Assembly (NCBI RefSeq): GCF_902497875.1 | Contig: NZ_CABVHY010000036.1 | Location: 1 to 64,000 of the forward strand | Direction of reading: 5' to 3' | Origin: Pseudomonas fluorescens | Lineage (GTDB): Bacteria; Pseudomonadota; Gammaproteobacteria; Pseudomonadales; Pseudomonadaceae | Length of the DNA: 64,000 nucleotides | Shown: piece after piece, positions 35,535 to 43,842 of the stretch | Layout of the letters: each line of letters opens with the position of its first letter | How positions within the stretch are numbered: the first letter of the stretch is position 1 | Notes under the pieces: model-generated | What the model was told of the DNA's origin: nothing | Seen by the model: only the letters and a program-made list of their open reading frames with translations | Databases searched by the model: none | Program-made: the position numbers and the translations under genes

Positions 35535-36644
35535 TCAGATCTCTAACACTTCCATCTCGCGCAGCACTTCAGCCACCGCAGCCACTGCCGCTTGCATCTC
35601 GGCTTCATTGACGTGGCCAATGCAGCCGACCCGGAAAGTTTCGACCTGGGTCAGCTTGCCGGGATACAGAATGAAACCCTTGGCCTTGACCCGTTCGTAG
35701 AACTCCTTGAACTGGTAACGCGGATCTTTCGGTGCATGGAAGGTGATGATGATCGGCGCCTGGATCGCCTCCGGCAGGAAGCTGCGCAAGCCGAGTTTGG
35801 CCATTCCATCGATCAGGACTTTGCAGTTGTCGGCGTAACGCTGATGCCGCGCCGGCAAACCGCCTTCTTCGCTGTATTGCAGCAGGGCTTCGTGCAGCGC
35901 CGCGACCACGTGGGTCGGCGGAGTGAAGCGCCACTGGCCGGTCTTGGCCATATAGGTGTGTTGATCAAACAGGTCCATCGCCAGCGAGTGGGAGTTGCCG
36001 GCCGACTCGGCCAACGCTTCTTTCCGAGCGAAGACGAAGCCCATCCCGGGTACGCCCTCCAGGCATTTGCCGGAGGCGGCGATCAGCGCATCGAACGGCA
36101 CTTGCCGGGCATCGATCGGCAGTGCGCCGAAGGAGCTCATGGCGTCGATGATCAGGCGTTTACCGTGTTGGGCAATGACATGGGCGATTTCCGGCAGCGG
36201 ATTGAGGATCCCGGTGCTGGTTTCGCAGTGGATCAGCGCAACGTGGGTAATGCTGGTATCGGCCCGCAGCAGGCGATCGACGTCGGCGGCGGTGGTCGGT
36301 TCGTCTTCGGCGGTTTCAAAGGTGCTGAACGAGCGACCGAGCACTTCGCAGATTTTCGCCAGGCGCTTGCCGTAGGCGCCGTTGATCAGCACCAGCACTT
36401 TACCGTCGCGGGGCACCAGAGTGCCGATGGCCGCTTCCACCGAGAAGGTGCCGCTGCCCTGCAAGGGCACGCAGTGGTGACTGTCGGCACCGTTGATGAT
36501 CGTCAGCAGCTGCTCGCAAAGGCTGGCGGTCAATTGATTGAAGCGGTCATCCCATGACCCCCAGTCGACCATCATCGCCTGACGGGTGCGGGCCGACGTG
36601 GTCAATGGGCCGGGGGTGAGCAGGATGGGTTCGGCAGTACTCAT
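35535..36644 (-). CDS. phnW: 2-aminoethylphosphonate--pyruvate transaminase
   Basis: A 369-residue class V PLP aminotransferase. Starts with the PhnW hallmark ILLTPGPLTTSARTRQAM and has MVDWGSWDDRF, DAMSSFGALPID (PLP-Asp region) and the PLP-lysine in AASGKCLEGVPGMGF. It transfers the amino group of 2-aminoethylphosphonate to pyruvate, giving phosphonoacetaldehyde for PhnX. First gene of the phnW-phnX unit; a LysR gene diverges upstream with a 111-base intergenic region. Confidence 0.94.
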   Translation of the reverse strand: MSTAEPILLTPGPLTTSARTRQAMMVDWGSWDDRFNQLTASLCEQLLTIINGADSHHCVPLQGSGTFSVEAAIGTLVPRDGKVLVLINGAYGKRLAKICEVLGRSFSTFETAEDEPTTAADVDRLLRADTSITHVALIHCETSTGILNPLPEIAHVIAQHGKRLIIDAMSSFGALPIDARQVPFDALIAASGKCLEGVPGMGFVFARKEALAESAGNSHSLAMDLFDQHTYMAKTGQWRFTPPTHVVAALHEALLQYSEEGGLPARHQRYADNCKVLIDGMAKLGLRSFLPEAIQAPIIITFHAPKDPRYQFKEFYERVKAKGFILYPGKLTQVETFRVGCIGHVNEAEMQAAVAAVAEVLREMEVLEI

Positions 36645-36755
36645 TCTCGTGTCCTCGCAAGCAGTGGGATGAAGCTACTGGACATAAATTGCAGTTTGGC
36701 TTGTCATCAATCAAATTGTTTGTTGTTATGCCAGCCATCAGTGAGGCCGATAGAT

Positions 36756-37631
36756 ATGAACCTGTTCCAGCTCAGAGCGTTTGATGCCGTGGCCCGTGAA
36801 GGCAGCTTCACCCGGGCTGCCGAGCGGTTGTTCATCAGCCAGCCGGCGGTTACCGGGCATATCAAGGCGCTGGAGGAGCGCTACCAGATCACCTTGCTGC
36901 GGCGCACCGCGCGACGGGTGGAGCTGACGGAGGAGGGGACCAAGCTGGCAGCGATCACCCGGGCCATGTTCGGTCTGGCCGAAGAGGCCCAGGCAATGCT
37001 CGAGGCCAATCGGCAGTTGCTCACCGGGCGTCTGGAAGTCGCGGCGGATGGTCCGCACATGGTCATGCCGATGCTCGCCAACCTGCGGGCGAAGTACCCG
37101 GGAATTACCGTGAACCTGCGCCTGGGCAATGCCCAGGAGACCCTCGCGGCGTTGCTCTCGGAGCACGCGGATGTGGCGGTGCTGACGGAAGTGCAGCCGC
37201 GCAAAGGCCTGCATTTGCAACGGATGAGCGAGTCGAGGATCTGCGCCCTGGTGCCGGCCAATCATCCCTGGCTGGTAACGCCAGAGGGAATCGGCATCGA
37301 ACAGTTGGACCAGGTGATCATGGTGCTGCGTGAGCCGGGTTCGATTACCCGCCGAACCTTTGACGAGGCTTGCAACCTGGTCAAGGTCAGCCCACGTGTG
37401 CTGCTGGAACTGGATAGCCGCGAGGCGGTGACCGAAGCGGTGGCGGCCGAGTTGGGCGTGGGCGTGGTCTCGTCGGTAGAAGTCAGCCACGATCCGCGGG
37501 TGGCCGCGGTGCCGATCATTGGCGAAGGGCTGGTCAACCGGCACATGATCGGCTGCATGGAACGACGCCGGGATTTGCGCCTGATTCAGGCATTTTTCGG
37601 GTTGGCGCCGGGGGGCGAGTCCGCCAGATAG
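36756..37631 (+). CDS. LysR-type regulator divergent from phnW
   Basis: A 291-residue LysR regulator with N-terminal winged HTH (GSFTRAAERLFISQPAVTGHIK) and a ligand-binding domain. The start MNLFQLRAFDAVARE follows GTGAGGC as a likely ribosome-binding site; an upstream ORF extension to 36669 is probably untranslated. Divergence from phnW strongly suggests it controls phnWX in response to aminoethylphosphonate (inference). It is clearly related to the second LysR protein 260 bases downstream, sharing motifs GSFTRAAERLF and REPGS(V/I)TR-like segments. Confidence 0.85.
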   Translation: MNLFQLRAFDAVAREGSFTRAAERLFISQPAVTGHIKALEERYQITLLRRTARRVELTEEGTKLAAITRAMFGLAEEAQAMLEANRQLLTGRLEVAADGPHMVMPMLANLRAKYPGITVNLRLGNAQETLAALLSEHADVAVLTEVQPRKGLHLQRMSESRICALVPANHPWLVTPEGIGIEQLDQVIMVLREPGSITRRTFDEACNLVKVSPRVLLELDSREAVTEAVAAELGVGVVSSVEVSHDPRVAAVPIIGEGLVNRHMIGCMERRRDLRLIQAFFGLAPGGESAR

Positions 37632-37725
37632 ACCGAGGTGTGGCCATCGTCGGAACGCCGCCCGGAGCAAGGCCGCACACACTGGATTTGCGTTGGACGA
37701 AAATTTTTGGCTGACAGAGATCTAC

Positions 37726-37809
37726 TGTGGGAGCTTGCTGGGATAGCGGACTGTCAGATGCATCAATGTTGAATACCAAGCCCTCATCGCGAGCAAGCTC
37801 GCTCCCACA
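37726..37809. repeat. REP doublet of the TGTGGGAGC...GCTCCCACA family
   Basis: Outer arms TGTGGGAGC and GCTCCCACA enclose a spacer of about 65 bases; the right copy is the fuller form (CGCGAGCAAGCTCGCTCCCACA-like palindrome). Lies between the two LysR genes. Confidence 0.7.
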
Positions 37810-37854
37810 TTTGGCCTTTGTCGTGCAGAAGATTTGTATAGGCAGGAGATCTAC

Positions 37855-37877
37855 TGTGGGAGCGAGCTTGCTCGCGA
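37855..37877. repeat. single REP of the same family
   Basis: TGTGGGAGCGAGCTTGCTCG core, in the opposite orientation to the nearest copy of the doublet at 37726-37809, close to the 3' end of the second LysR gene. Confidence 0.7.
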
Positions 37878-37892
37878 TGGGGCCAGTGAAAC

Positions 37893-38765
37893 CTACACCA
37901 GACTCTCGCGAACCATCTCCAGAAAGGTCGCCACCACCCGCCTTGAACTCTGTTCACGCAAACACACCAGGGTCTCGGTCAACCGCCGTTTGCAATCGGT
38001 AATCGGCAGCGCACAGACTCGCGAGTCGGCGCCGAACTCGGCGGCCGAGACCACGCCCACACCAATCCCCACCACCACCGCCTCGCGCGCCGCTTCACGT
38101 CCTTCGACCTGAATCGCCGGTCGGATACGAAATCCGGCCTGGTGCATTTCTTCCTCCAGCGTCTGCCGGGTCACCGAGCCGACTTCCCGCAATACCAAGG
38201 GCGTGTCATCCAGGTCCGCCAGGCAGATTGATGTGCGGTTGGCCCATGGATGATTGCGTGAAACGAAGGCAACCATCGGGTCATTGCGCAGCGGCAGCGA
38301 CAGCAACCGCTCGTCGTTGACTTCACGGCCGAGCAGGGCCAGGTCGGCCTGGTAGTTGAACAGCCGAAACAGCGATTCATCGGTGTTGCCGGTCTCGATC
38401 TTCACGCTGATGCCGGGGTAGTGCTCACAGAAACGGGCGATCTGCGGCAGCACATGAACCGGGGCATCCACGGCGAGGATCAGGCTGCCGGTCTGCAGGG
38501 CTTGAGAGTACTGCAGCAACTCCTGCGCCTCGGCTTCGACGACGAACAGACGCTGGGTGATGCTCAGTAAGCGTTCGCCCAGATCGGTCAGGCGCACCGA
38601 GCGTTTATTGCGATGGAACAGCAAAACCTCGAAGCGCTCCTCAAGCTTGCGCACCTGGTCGGAAATCGCTGGCTGAGTCAGGAACAAGCGTTCGGCGGCG
38701 CGGGTGAAGCTGCCATGGACGGCGACCGCGTGGAAGGCCTTGAGCTGGGCGTGAGATACCGACAT
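37893..38765 (-). CDS. LysR-type regulator next to the phosphonate-locus transporter
   Basis: A 290-residue LysR regulator with HTH GSFTRAAERLFLTQPAISDQVRK and a C-terminal effector domain. It is divergent from the organophosphate-type MFS gene and similar in sequence to the phnW-linked LysR, so both probably arose by duplication and may sense related phosphonates. Most likely target is the divergent transporter gene (inference). A 283-base AT-rich intergenic region separates them. Confidence 0.85.
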   Translation of the reverse strand: MSVSHAQLKAFHAVAVHGSFTRAAERLFLTQPAISDQVRKLEERFEVLLFHRNKRSVRLTDLGERLLSITQRLFVVEAEAQELLQYSQALQTGSLILAVDAPVHVLPQIARFCEHYPGISVKIETGNTDESLFRLFNYQADLALLGREVNDERLLSLPLRNDPMVAFVSRNHPWANRTSICLADLDDTPLVLREVGSVTRQTLEEEMHQAGFRIRPAIQVEGREAAREAVVVGIGVGVVSAAEFGADSRVCALPITDCKRRLTETLVCLREQSSRRVVATFLEMVRESLV

Positions 38766-39048
38766 CGGGGTTCCTCGTACAAGCTGAGCTTATATTTAAA
38801 ATACGATAAATCGATTTCACTTATTAGTCAGTAATTGTTTTTATCCGCTTCAACCCCTGGGGACTGGCCGTTCGACAGTTCCCGGTGGCCATGAGCCTAT
38901 GCGTGCATGGACAATCCCGACTACAGGGAACGGCAGGACTCATCTGACCGGTATCGCTCCTTCCGAGGAGTGATATCGCGGTGCTCAACAATAAAAATAC
39001 AGGCGTTTTTTTCTAATTCTGCCGGCACACCCTGAGGTCAGAATCACA

Positions 39049-40374
39049 ATGAACAAGCACATCGGCACCATCAAGCGTTGGCGCGTGCAGATTTTCGCCA
39101 TCACCTGGCTGGCCTACGCGGCCTTCTATTTCACCCGCAAAGCTTTTTCCGTGGCCAAACTGGGGATCGGTGAAGACCCCAATTTTCATCTCGACAAAAT
39201 GATGATGGCCAACCTCGACGGCGTCTACCTGGCGGCTTACGCGGTCGGTCAGTTCACCTGGGGGATTTTCGCCGACCGTTTCGGCCCGCGGGTCGTGGTG
39301 TTGGGCGGCTTGCTGATTTCTGCCGTGGCGGCGCTGGTCATGGGCAGTTTCGCGACGCTACCGATCTTCTTCACCTGTATGTTGATCCAGGGCTTGGCTC
39401 AGTCCACAGGCTGGTCGGGATTGTGCAAAAACGTCGGCAGCTTCTTTCCCGCCGAGCAGCGCGGGCGGGTTCTGGGCTTATGGAGTTCCAGCTACGCCTT
39501 TGGCGGACTGGTTGCATCGCCATTTGCTGGCTGGTGGGCCTACACGCTGATTGGTACCTGGCACGCCGCATTCATCTCCAGTGCGGCGGTGGTCGCGGTC
39601 GTTGCGGTTTTGTTCTTTGTTTTTCAGCGCAACAAGCCTGAAGACGTTGGTTTGCCCGCCGTGGAGCCCGAGCCGGAACTGACGGCTGAAGAGGCCGAGG
39701 CCCAGAGCAAAATCAGCGTCTGGGAGCCGTTGCGCGAGATTCTGCGTAACCGCACGGTGCTGACGCTTGGCCTGGCTTACTTTATGTTGAAACCGGCGCG
39801 CTACGCGATTCTGCTATGGGGGCCGGTGATTGTCTTCGAGCAAATGCCCTCGGTGGGCAAGGTCGGTGCGGCGATCATCCCGACTGCCTTTGAACTGGCG
39901 GGCTTGCTCGGGCCGATCATGATTGGCCTGGCATCGGACAAGTTGTTCGGTGCGCGACGAATGCCGGCCTGCGTGTTGAGCTTATTGGCACTGACCGTAT
40001 CGCTGGTATTTTTCATGGGTGCCTTGCATACCGGCAGTGTATTGCTGGTAGTGGCCCTGCTGTTTTTCATGGGGCTGACCCTGTACGGACCCGACTCGAT
40101 GATCAGCGGCGCGGCAGCGATCGACTTCGGTACCGCCAAGGCCGGCGCGACGGCCGCCGGCTTCGTCAATGGCTGCGGTTCGGTCGGAGCGATTCTCGGC
40201 GGGCTGCTGCCAGGTTACTTCGACACGGTCACGGTATTTATCGTCTTCGCCGGTTGCGCGATGTTCTCCGCACTGGTCCTGATTCCCCACTGGAACAGCC
40301 GCCCGGCGGGTCTCAAGCCCTATTGCGCCTTTGTCCCCAATCAGCCGATGGCGATCAAATCGCTGCGCACCTGA
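39049..40374 (+). CDS. MFS transporter, organophosphate:phosphate antiporter type
   Basis: A 441-residue, 12-helix major facilitator of the GlpT/UhpT/PgtP (OPA) group: N-terminal WLAYAAFYFTRKAFSVAK is typical, as is the QGLAQSTGWSGLCKNVG..FP..QRGRVLGLWSSSYAFGG region. Its position beside phnWX-type regulators and a broken FAD amine oxidase gene makes uptake of 2-aminoethylphosphonate or an N-alkyl derivative the most likely role (inference). The only loosely AT-rich upstream region serves it and the divergent LysR gene. Confidence 0.85.
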   Translation: MNKHIGTIKRWRVQIFAITWLAYAAFYFTRKAFSVAKLGIGEDPNFHLDKMMMANLDGVYLAAYAVGQFTWGIFADRFGPRVVVLGGLLISAVAALVMGSFATLPIFFTCMLIQGLAQSTGWSGLCKNVGSFFPAEQRGRVLGLWSSSYAFGGLVASPFAGWWAYTLIGTWHAAFISSAAVVAVVAVLFFVFQRNKPEDVGLPAVEPEPELTAEEAEAQSKISVWEPLREILRNRTVLTLGLAYFMLKPARYAILLWGPVIVFEQMPSVGKVGAAIIPTAFELAGLLGPIMIGLASDKLFGARRMPACVLSLLALTVSLVFFMGALHTGSVLLVVALLFFMGLTLYGPDSMISGAAAIDFGTAKAGATAAGFVNGCGSVGAILGGLLPGYFDTVTVFIVFAGCAMFSALVLIPHWNSRPAGLKPYCAFVPNQPMAIKSLRT

Positions 40375-40459
40375 GCCCCTTTTCCAAACCTGTCCTGCCT
40401 GCCGTCGTGTCATGACGGCAGGTCAGGCTGTGGCCAATTGATCTGGAGATTTACCCCCC

Positions 40460-40690
40460 ATGAGACCTTTCTGGCTGGAACAAGCCCTGAAGTATGATCC
40501 GTCAGCGTCTTGCGAGCCTTTGCAGGCTGATACCAGCACTGACGTCTGTATCGTCGGCGGTGGTTATACCGGGCTGTGGGCCGCGATCCGGCGCAAGGAA
40601 CGCGCCGAAGATCACGGGCACCGTCCGCGGCACCTGGACGTGCGTCTGGCCCGGTTCGCCGCAGCGGCGGGCAAGGCCGACAAAGGCTGA
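40460..40690 (+). pseudogene. N-terminal remnant of an FAD-dependent oxidoreductase
   Basis: The first ~44 residues read as a DAO-family oxidase (starts MRPFWLEQALKYD, with the FAD-binding CIVGGGYTGLWAAI), of the type found beside phosphonate transporters and thought to deaminate aminoalkylphosphonates. After that the frame runs for about 32 residues of Arg/Ala-rich sequence with no similarity and stops. A full enzyme would have about 430 residues. The break is followed within nine bases by the end of vgrG, so loss probably accompanied insertion or deletion at this junction. Confidence 0.72.
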
Positions 40691-40698
40691 TTGCGGTT

Positions 40699-42789
40699 TC
40701 AGCGCCAACGGTCCTTGCCATTCACCAGCCAGTCGAAAAACAGACTCGATTCGATGCCGGCAGTGTGCGCCATGGACACCGTACCGGTGCTCATGAACGC
40801 CTGTCGTTGCTCGGTGGTCCAGTGGTGCTGAAGGTACTCGGCCAGCGCTACGCATTGTCCCGGGTACAGCAGGCAGAGCTGGTTCGGGGTTCGAATAAAC
40901 TCCAGGGCCAATTGGCGCTTTTGTTCCGGGTTCAGGTCGAGGCTGCCCAAGTGCTGGCTTTTGCCTTCCATGAGGATGTCGTCGCGGCTCAGGCTGGCCA
41001 GGTCCTGCAGTCCTGGACGAGGCATGCGCACGATGTACCACTGGGTCTCGGGCAGGCGCTGGTCCGAAGCTGGCGGACGCTCGTACAAGTAGATATCAGC
41101 GTTCCACAGTTCGGGCTCGGCGGGTGTCGGTTCAGGCGCCGGTGGTAAATCCTGACCCGGTCCCTTTAAGTCGAACAGGGTTCCAGACAACGTGATATTG
41201 CTCGGGCTGAGGTGCAGCCGGTTACCGTTGGCGGTCAAGGTCAGCGCCTGGCTGTGCTGCACCTGCAGCGTTTGCCCAGGCTCGACCTGCACGCGGCGAG
41301 TCTGCTCTGCGAGTCGCTGCCCGTTGAGGTAAATACCGGGCAAGGCTGCCGCCGGGTCCGCCGCGGGCGCTGACAATGCAAGATTGCCAGCGCAGGGCCA
41401 GACGATTGGTTGGTCCGGGTCGCTGTCGATGAAGCTGACTAGCACTTCGCTGCCGGCCATGGGCAGTCTGCTCTGATCAGCGTGGCCACTGAACGGGTGA
41501 TAAGCGAGCGGCATCCAGAGGCCGCTGTGCGGGTCATGGCTGTCCTGTCGCGCCCATGCCAGACGCACCTTGATCCGCCCTTGAGCATCTTGCGCTGCGG
41601 GCTGCCCATGGGAGCCGGCCACCCAGCCACGCTCATAGCCGGGCATGCAGGGTTTAGGGTGCTTGAGCGCCGGTCGGAAGGCCACGCACCAGGGAATAGC
41701 CTTGAACTGATTGCGATAACCCTCGGGCAGCGGCGCTGTCGCGGGGTTCGCCAGGTGTTCATCGCGCGACCCCTCGGCCACCTGCCACCCACACGGCTGC
41801 GAGGTCTCGGGTTTGAGTGCCGGCTGTTGCCACTGGTGGTGCACTTCGCTGAGCAACCATTGATCGTTGAACTGCGACATCGGATGGCCCAGTACCTGAA
41901 GGATCTGGCCGCTGTGCAGCCGCGGCTGATCGCTGTGACCGACGATGTGGCGGTGCTGGCTGCGCAGGCGCTCCAATGCGCGCCGACCTCGCTGGCTTGT
42001 ATGCATTTGATCGGGTGCGAGTCGGTTGGCGGGGCCGTACATCTGGCCATGGGCTAGATGGGTTGCGCTCTGGTCGGCGACAGGGGTGTCGAACGACAGG
42101 ATCGGACTGTGAAAACGCGTCGGTTGCGCCACCTCGGCAACATGCCATTCGGACAGCTGACTGATGGTCGGTTGGCCAGGTTGCTGTTCTGCGGGAGGAC
42201 GATAAGGGGTGGCTACCGGCAGTTGTACAAATCCTTCGCTGTCATCGGCGAACACCAGCACATGCCGGTCGGTCTCGTGCTCGAAGTGGTAGTGGATACC
42301 TTCTTCTTCGCACAAACGTTGCAGGAAATACAGATCGCTTTCGTCGAACTGGATGCAAAAAGGCCGCAGCGGGTATTGGCCATAGGGCAGTTCGAAGCGA
42401 TAGCTGCCGACTGGCAACCGATGTTCTTCGAGTAGCTGACGCAGAATCAGCGGCACGCTCAGGTCGTGGAACACCCGCCGGCAGGTGCGTTGTTCGAGCA
42501 CTTGGAGATAGGGCGCCAAGGTGAGGCTGTAGCCGGTCTGGAGTGACCCGAGATGGTGTCTGCCGGCACGCTGGATGATGCCGTGGATGCCGCTGTCGTC
42601 TCCCAGGCGCAGGAATGCCGACTGTTGCAGCAAGGGTTCAAGGTCGGTTCCGGGGTTGCGGTCGACCAGCTCCATATCGAAACGAAAAGGCTCATTGAGT
42701 GCTTCGCGACCGGTGAAACGGGTCACCTGCAGGCTCCAGGAGCCTTCGCAGCTCGTCAGGGTAATGGGGGGTTGCAGGTCCTTGTGCAT
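40699..42789 (-). CDS. vgrG: type VI secretion tip protein VgrG with C-terminal extension
   Basis: A 696-residue VgrG. The gp27-like base and the gp5-like OB region are present (ITLTSCEGSWSLQVTRFTGREALNEPF at the start; ESDLYFLQRLCEEEGIHYHFEH near 150; a WVAGSHGQPAAQDAQGRIKV region then DSDPDQPIVWP near 460). From about residue 545 a further ~150 residues follow the beta-helix, beginning after a PAPEPTPAEP linker and ending FDWLVNGKDRWR. This tail could be a fused effector or a cargo-binding domain; I do not recognise it. No T6SS structural genes, adaptor or immunity gene are adjacent, so it is an orphan tip. Confidence 0.85.
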   Translation of the reverse strand: MHKDLQPPITLTSCEGSWSLQVTRFTGREALNEPFRFDMELVDRNPGTDLEPLLQQSAFLRLGDDSGIHGIIQRAGRHHLGSLQTGYSLTLAPYLQVLEQRTCRRVFHDLSVPLILRQLLEEHRLPVGSYRFELPYGQYPLRPFCIQFDESDLYFLQRLCEEEGIHYHFEHETDRHVLVFADDSEGFVQLPVATPYRPPAEQQPGQPTISQLSEWHVAEVAQPTRFHSPILSFDTPVADQSATHLAHGQMYGPANRLAPDQMHTSQRGRRALERLRSQHRHIVGHSDQPRLHSGQILQVLGHPMSQFNDQWLLSEVHHQWQQPALKPETSQPCGWQVAEGSRDEHLANPATAPLPEGYRNQFKAIPWCVAFRPALKHPKPCMPGYERGWVAGSHGQPAAQDAQGRIKVRLAWARQDSHDPHSGLWMPLAYHPFSGHADQSRLPMAGSEVLVSFIDSDPDQPIVWPCAGNLALSAPAADPAAALPGIYLNGQRLAEQTRRVQVEPGQTLQVQHSQALTLTANGNRLHLSPSNITLSGTLFDLKGPGQDLPPAPEPTPAEPELWNADIYLYERPPASDQRLPETQWYIVRMPRPGLQDLASLSRDDILMEGKSQHLGSLDLNPEQKRQLALEFIRTPNQLCLLYPGQCVALAEYLQHHWTTEQRQAFMSTGTVSMAHTAGIESSLFFDWLVNGKDRWR

Positions 42790-43005
42790 CTCATACGCTC
42801 TTGCCTTCGATCAGGAGGCAGAGGTTACGAAACGACAGCGGCGAATGGGTGGCCCAAGCGGCTTTTAGGAAAGCCCCTACGACATGAGGCGCAGAAGTCG
42901 ATCAGTCACTCTACTTTTTGGTCGATTGGTAACTTTATGCCGTATAAACTTGCACAAAGCGTCGGCCAATAGATGTTTCGGCGCCACAGATCAAGAGAGT
43001 GAGTA

Positions 43006-43713
43006 ATGGGCGCACAGTGGAAGGTTAAACACAAAGAAGCGGCATCCAATGCCAAGGGCAAGATCTTCGGCAAACTGGTGAAAGAGATCACCATTGCCGC
43101 GCGCAACGGCGCGGATACGGCGACTAACGCGCACCTGCGTCTGGTGGTGGAACAGGCGAAAAAAGCCTCGATGCCCCGCGAAACCCTGGAACGCGCGATC
43201 AAGAAAGGCTCGGGCCAACTGGGCGAAACCGTTCAGTACCATCGTGTCACATATGAAGGTTTCGCGCCGCATCAGGTCCCGCTCATCGTCGAGTGCGTCA
43301 CCGACAATATCAACCGCACCGTCGCGGAAATTCGCGTGGCGTTCCGTAAGGGCCAGTTGGGTGCTTCGGGTTCGGTTGCCTGGGATTTCAACCATGTCGG
43401 CATGATCGAAGCGTCCCCTGACAGCCCTGATGCAGATCCGGAGATGGCGGCTATCGAGGCCGGCGCTCAGGACTTCGAAGCGGGCGAAGAAGAGGGTACG
43501 ACGCTGTTCATTACCGAACCAGCCGACCTCGACGCGGTACAAAAGGCATTGCCGGAGCAGGGTTTTACCGTGCTGTCAGCCAAGCTGGGCTACCAGCCGA
43601 AAAACCCGGTCAGCGGTTTGAGCGACGCGCAAATGGAAGAAGTCGAAGCCTTCCTCGAAGGCCTCGACAACCACGATGACGTGCAGGACATGTTTGTCGG
43701 TCTGGCGGGTTAA
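43006..43713 (+). CDS. YebC/PmpR family protein (YeeN-like)
   Basis: A 235-residue three-domain YebC-family protein. Conserved features include GKIFGKLVKEITIAARNG, the NPRL-like N-terminal helices, YEGFAPHQVPLIVE, TDNINRT and GSVAWDF. Family members act as transcription regulators (PmpR) or, as shown for some, as translation factors relieving ribosome stalling. It differs from the ruvC-linked YebC and is closer in form to E. coli YeeN. GAGTGA precedes the ATG. Convergent with the LRR-kinase gene, with a REP hairpin between. Confidence 0.85.
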   Translation: MGAQWKVKHKEAASNAKGKIFGKLVKEITIAARNGADTATNAHLRLVVEQAKKASMPRETLERAIKKGSGQLGETVQYHRVTYEGFAPHQVPLIVECVTDNINRTVAEIRVAFRKGQLGASGSVAWDFNHVGMIEASPDSPDADPEMAAIEAGAQDFEAGEEEGTTLFITEPADLDAVQKALPEQGFTVLSAKLGYQPKNPVSGLSDAQMEEVEAFLEGLDNHDDVQDMFVGLAG

Positions 43714-43744
43714 GGGGCTTTCTGCAAGAGCTGCGTTGGCTGAT

Positions 43745-43842
43745 AAAGATCGCAGCCTGCGGCAGCTCCTACGGGATTTTCGTTCATCCGATATCGCGGA
43801 TGGACTCGATCCCTGTAGGAGCTGCCGCAGGCTGCGATCTTT
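43745..43842. repeat. REP inverted pair, GATCGCAGCCTGCGGCAGCTCCTAC family
   Basis: Two perfectly matching 28-base arms (43745-43772 and 43815-43842) face each other across 42 bases, placed between two converging genes. The right arm ends at the stop of the LRR-kinase gene, so it may terminate or protect both mRNAs. Confidence 0.8.

Noticed and set aside
37726..37877. Possible short CRISPR-like array
   Set aside because: The repeats are inverted REP palindromes with irregular spacing, not direct repeats with unique spacers; no cas gene is near.
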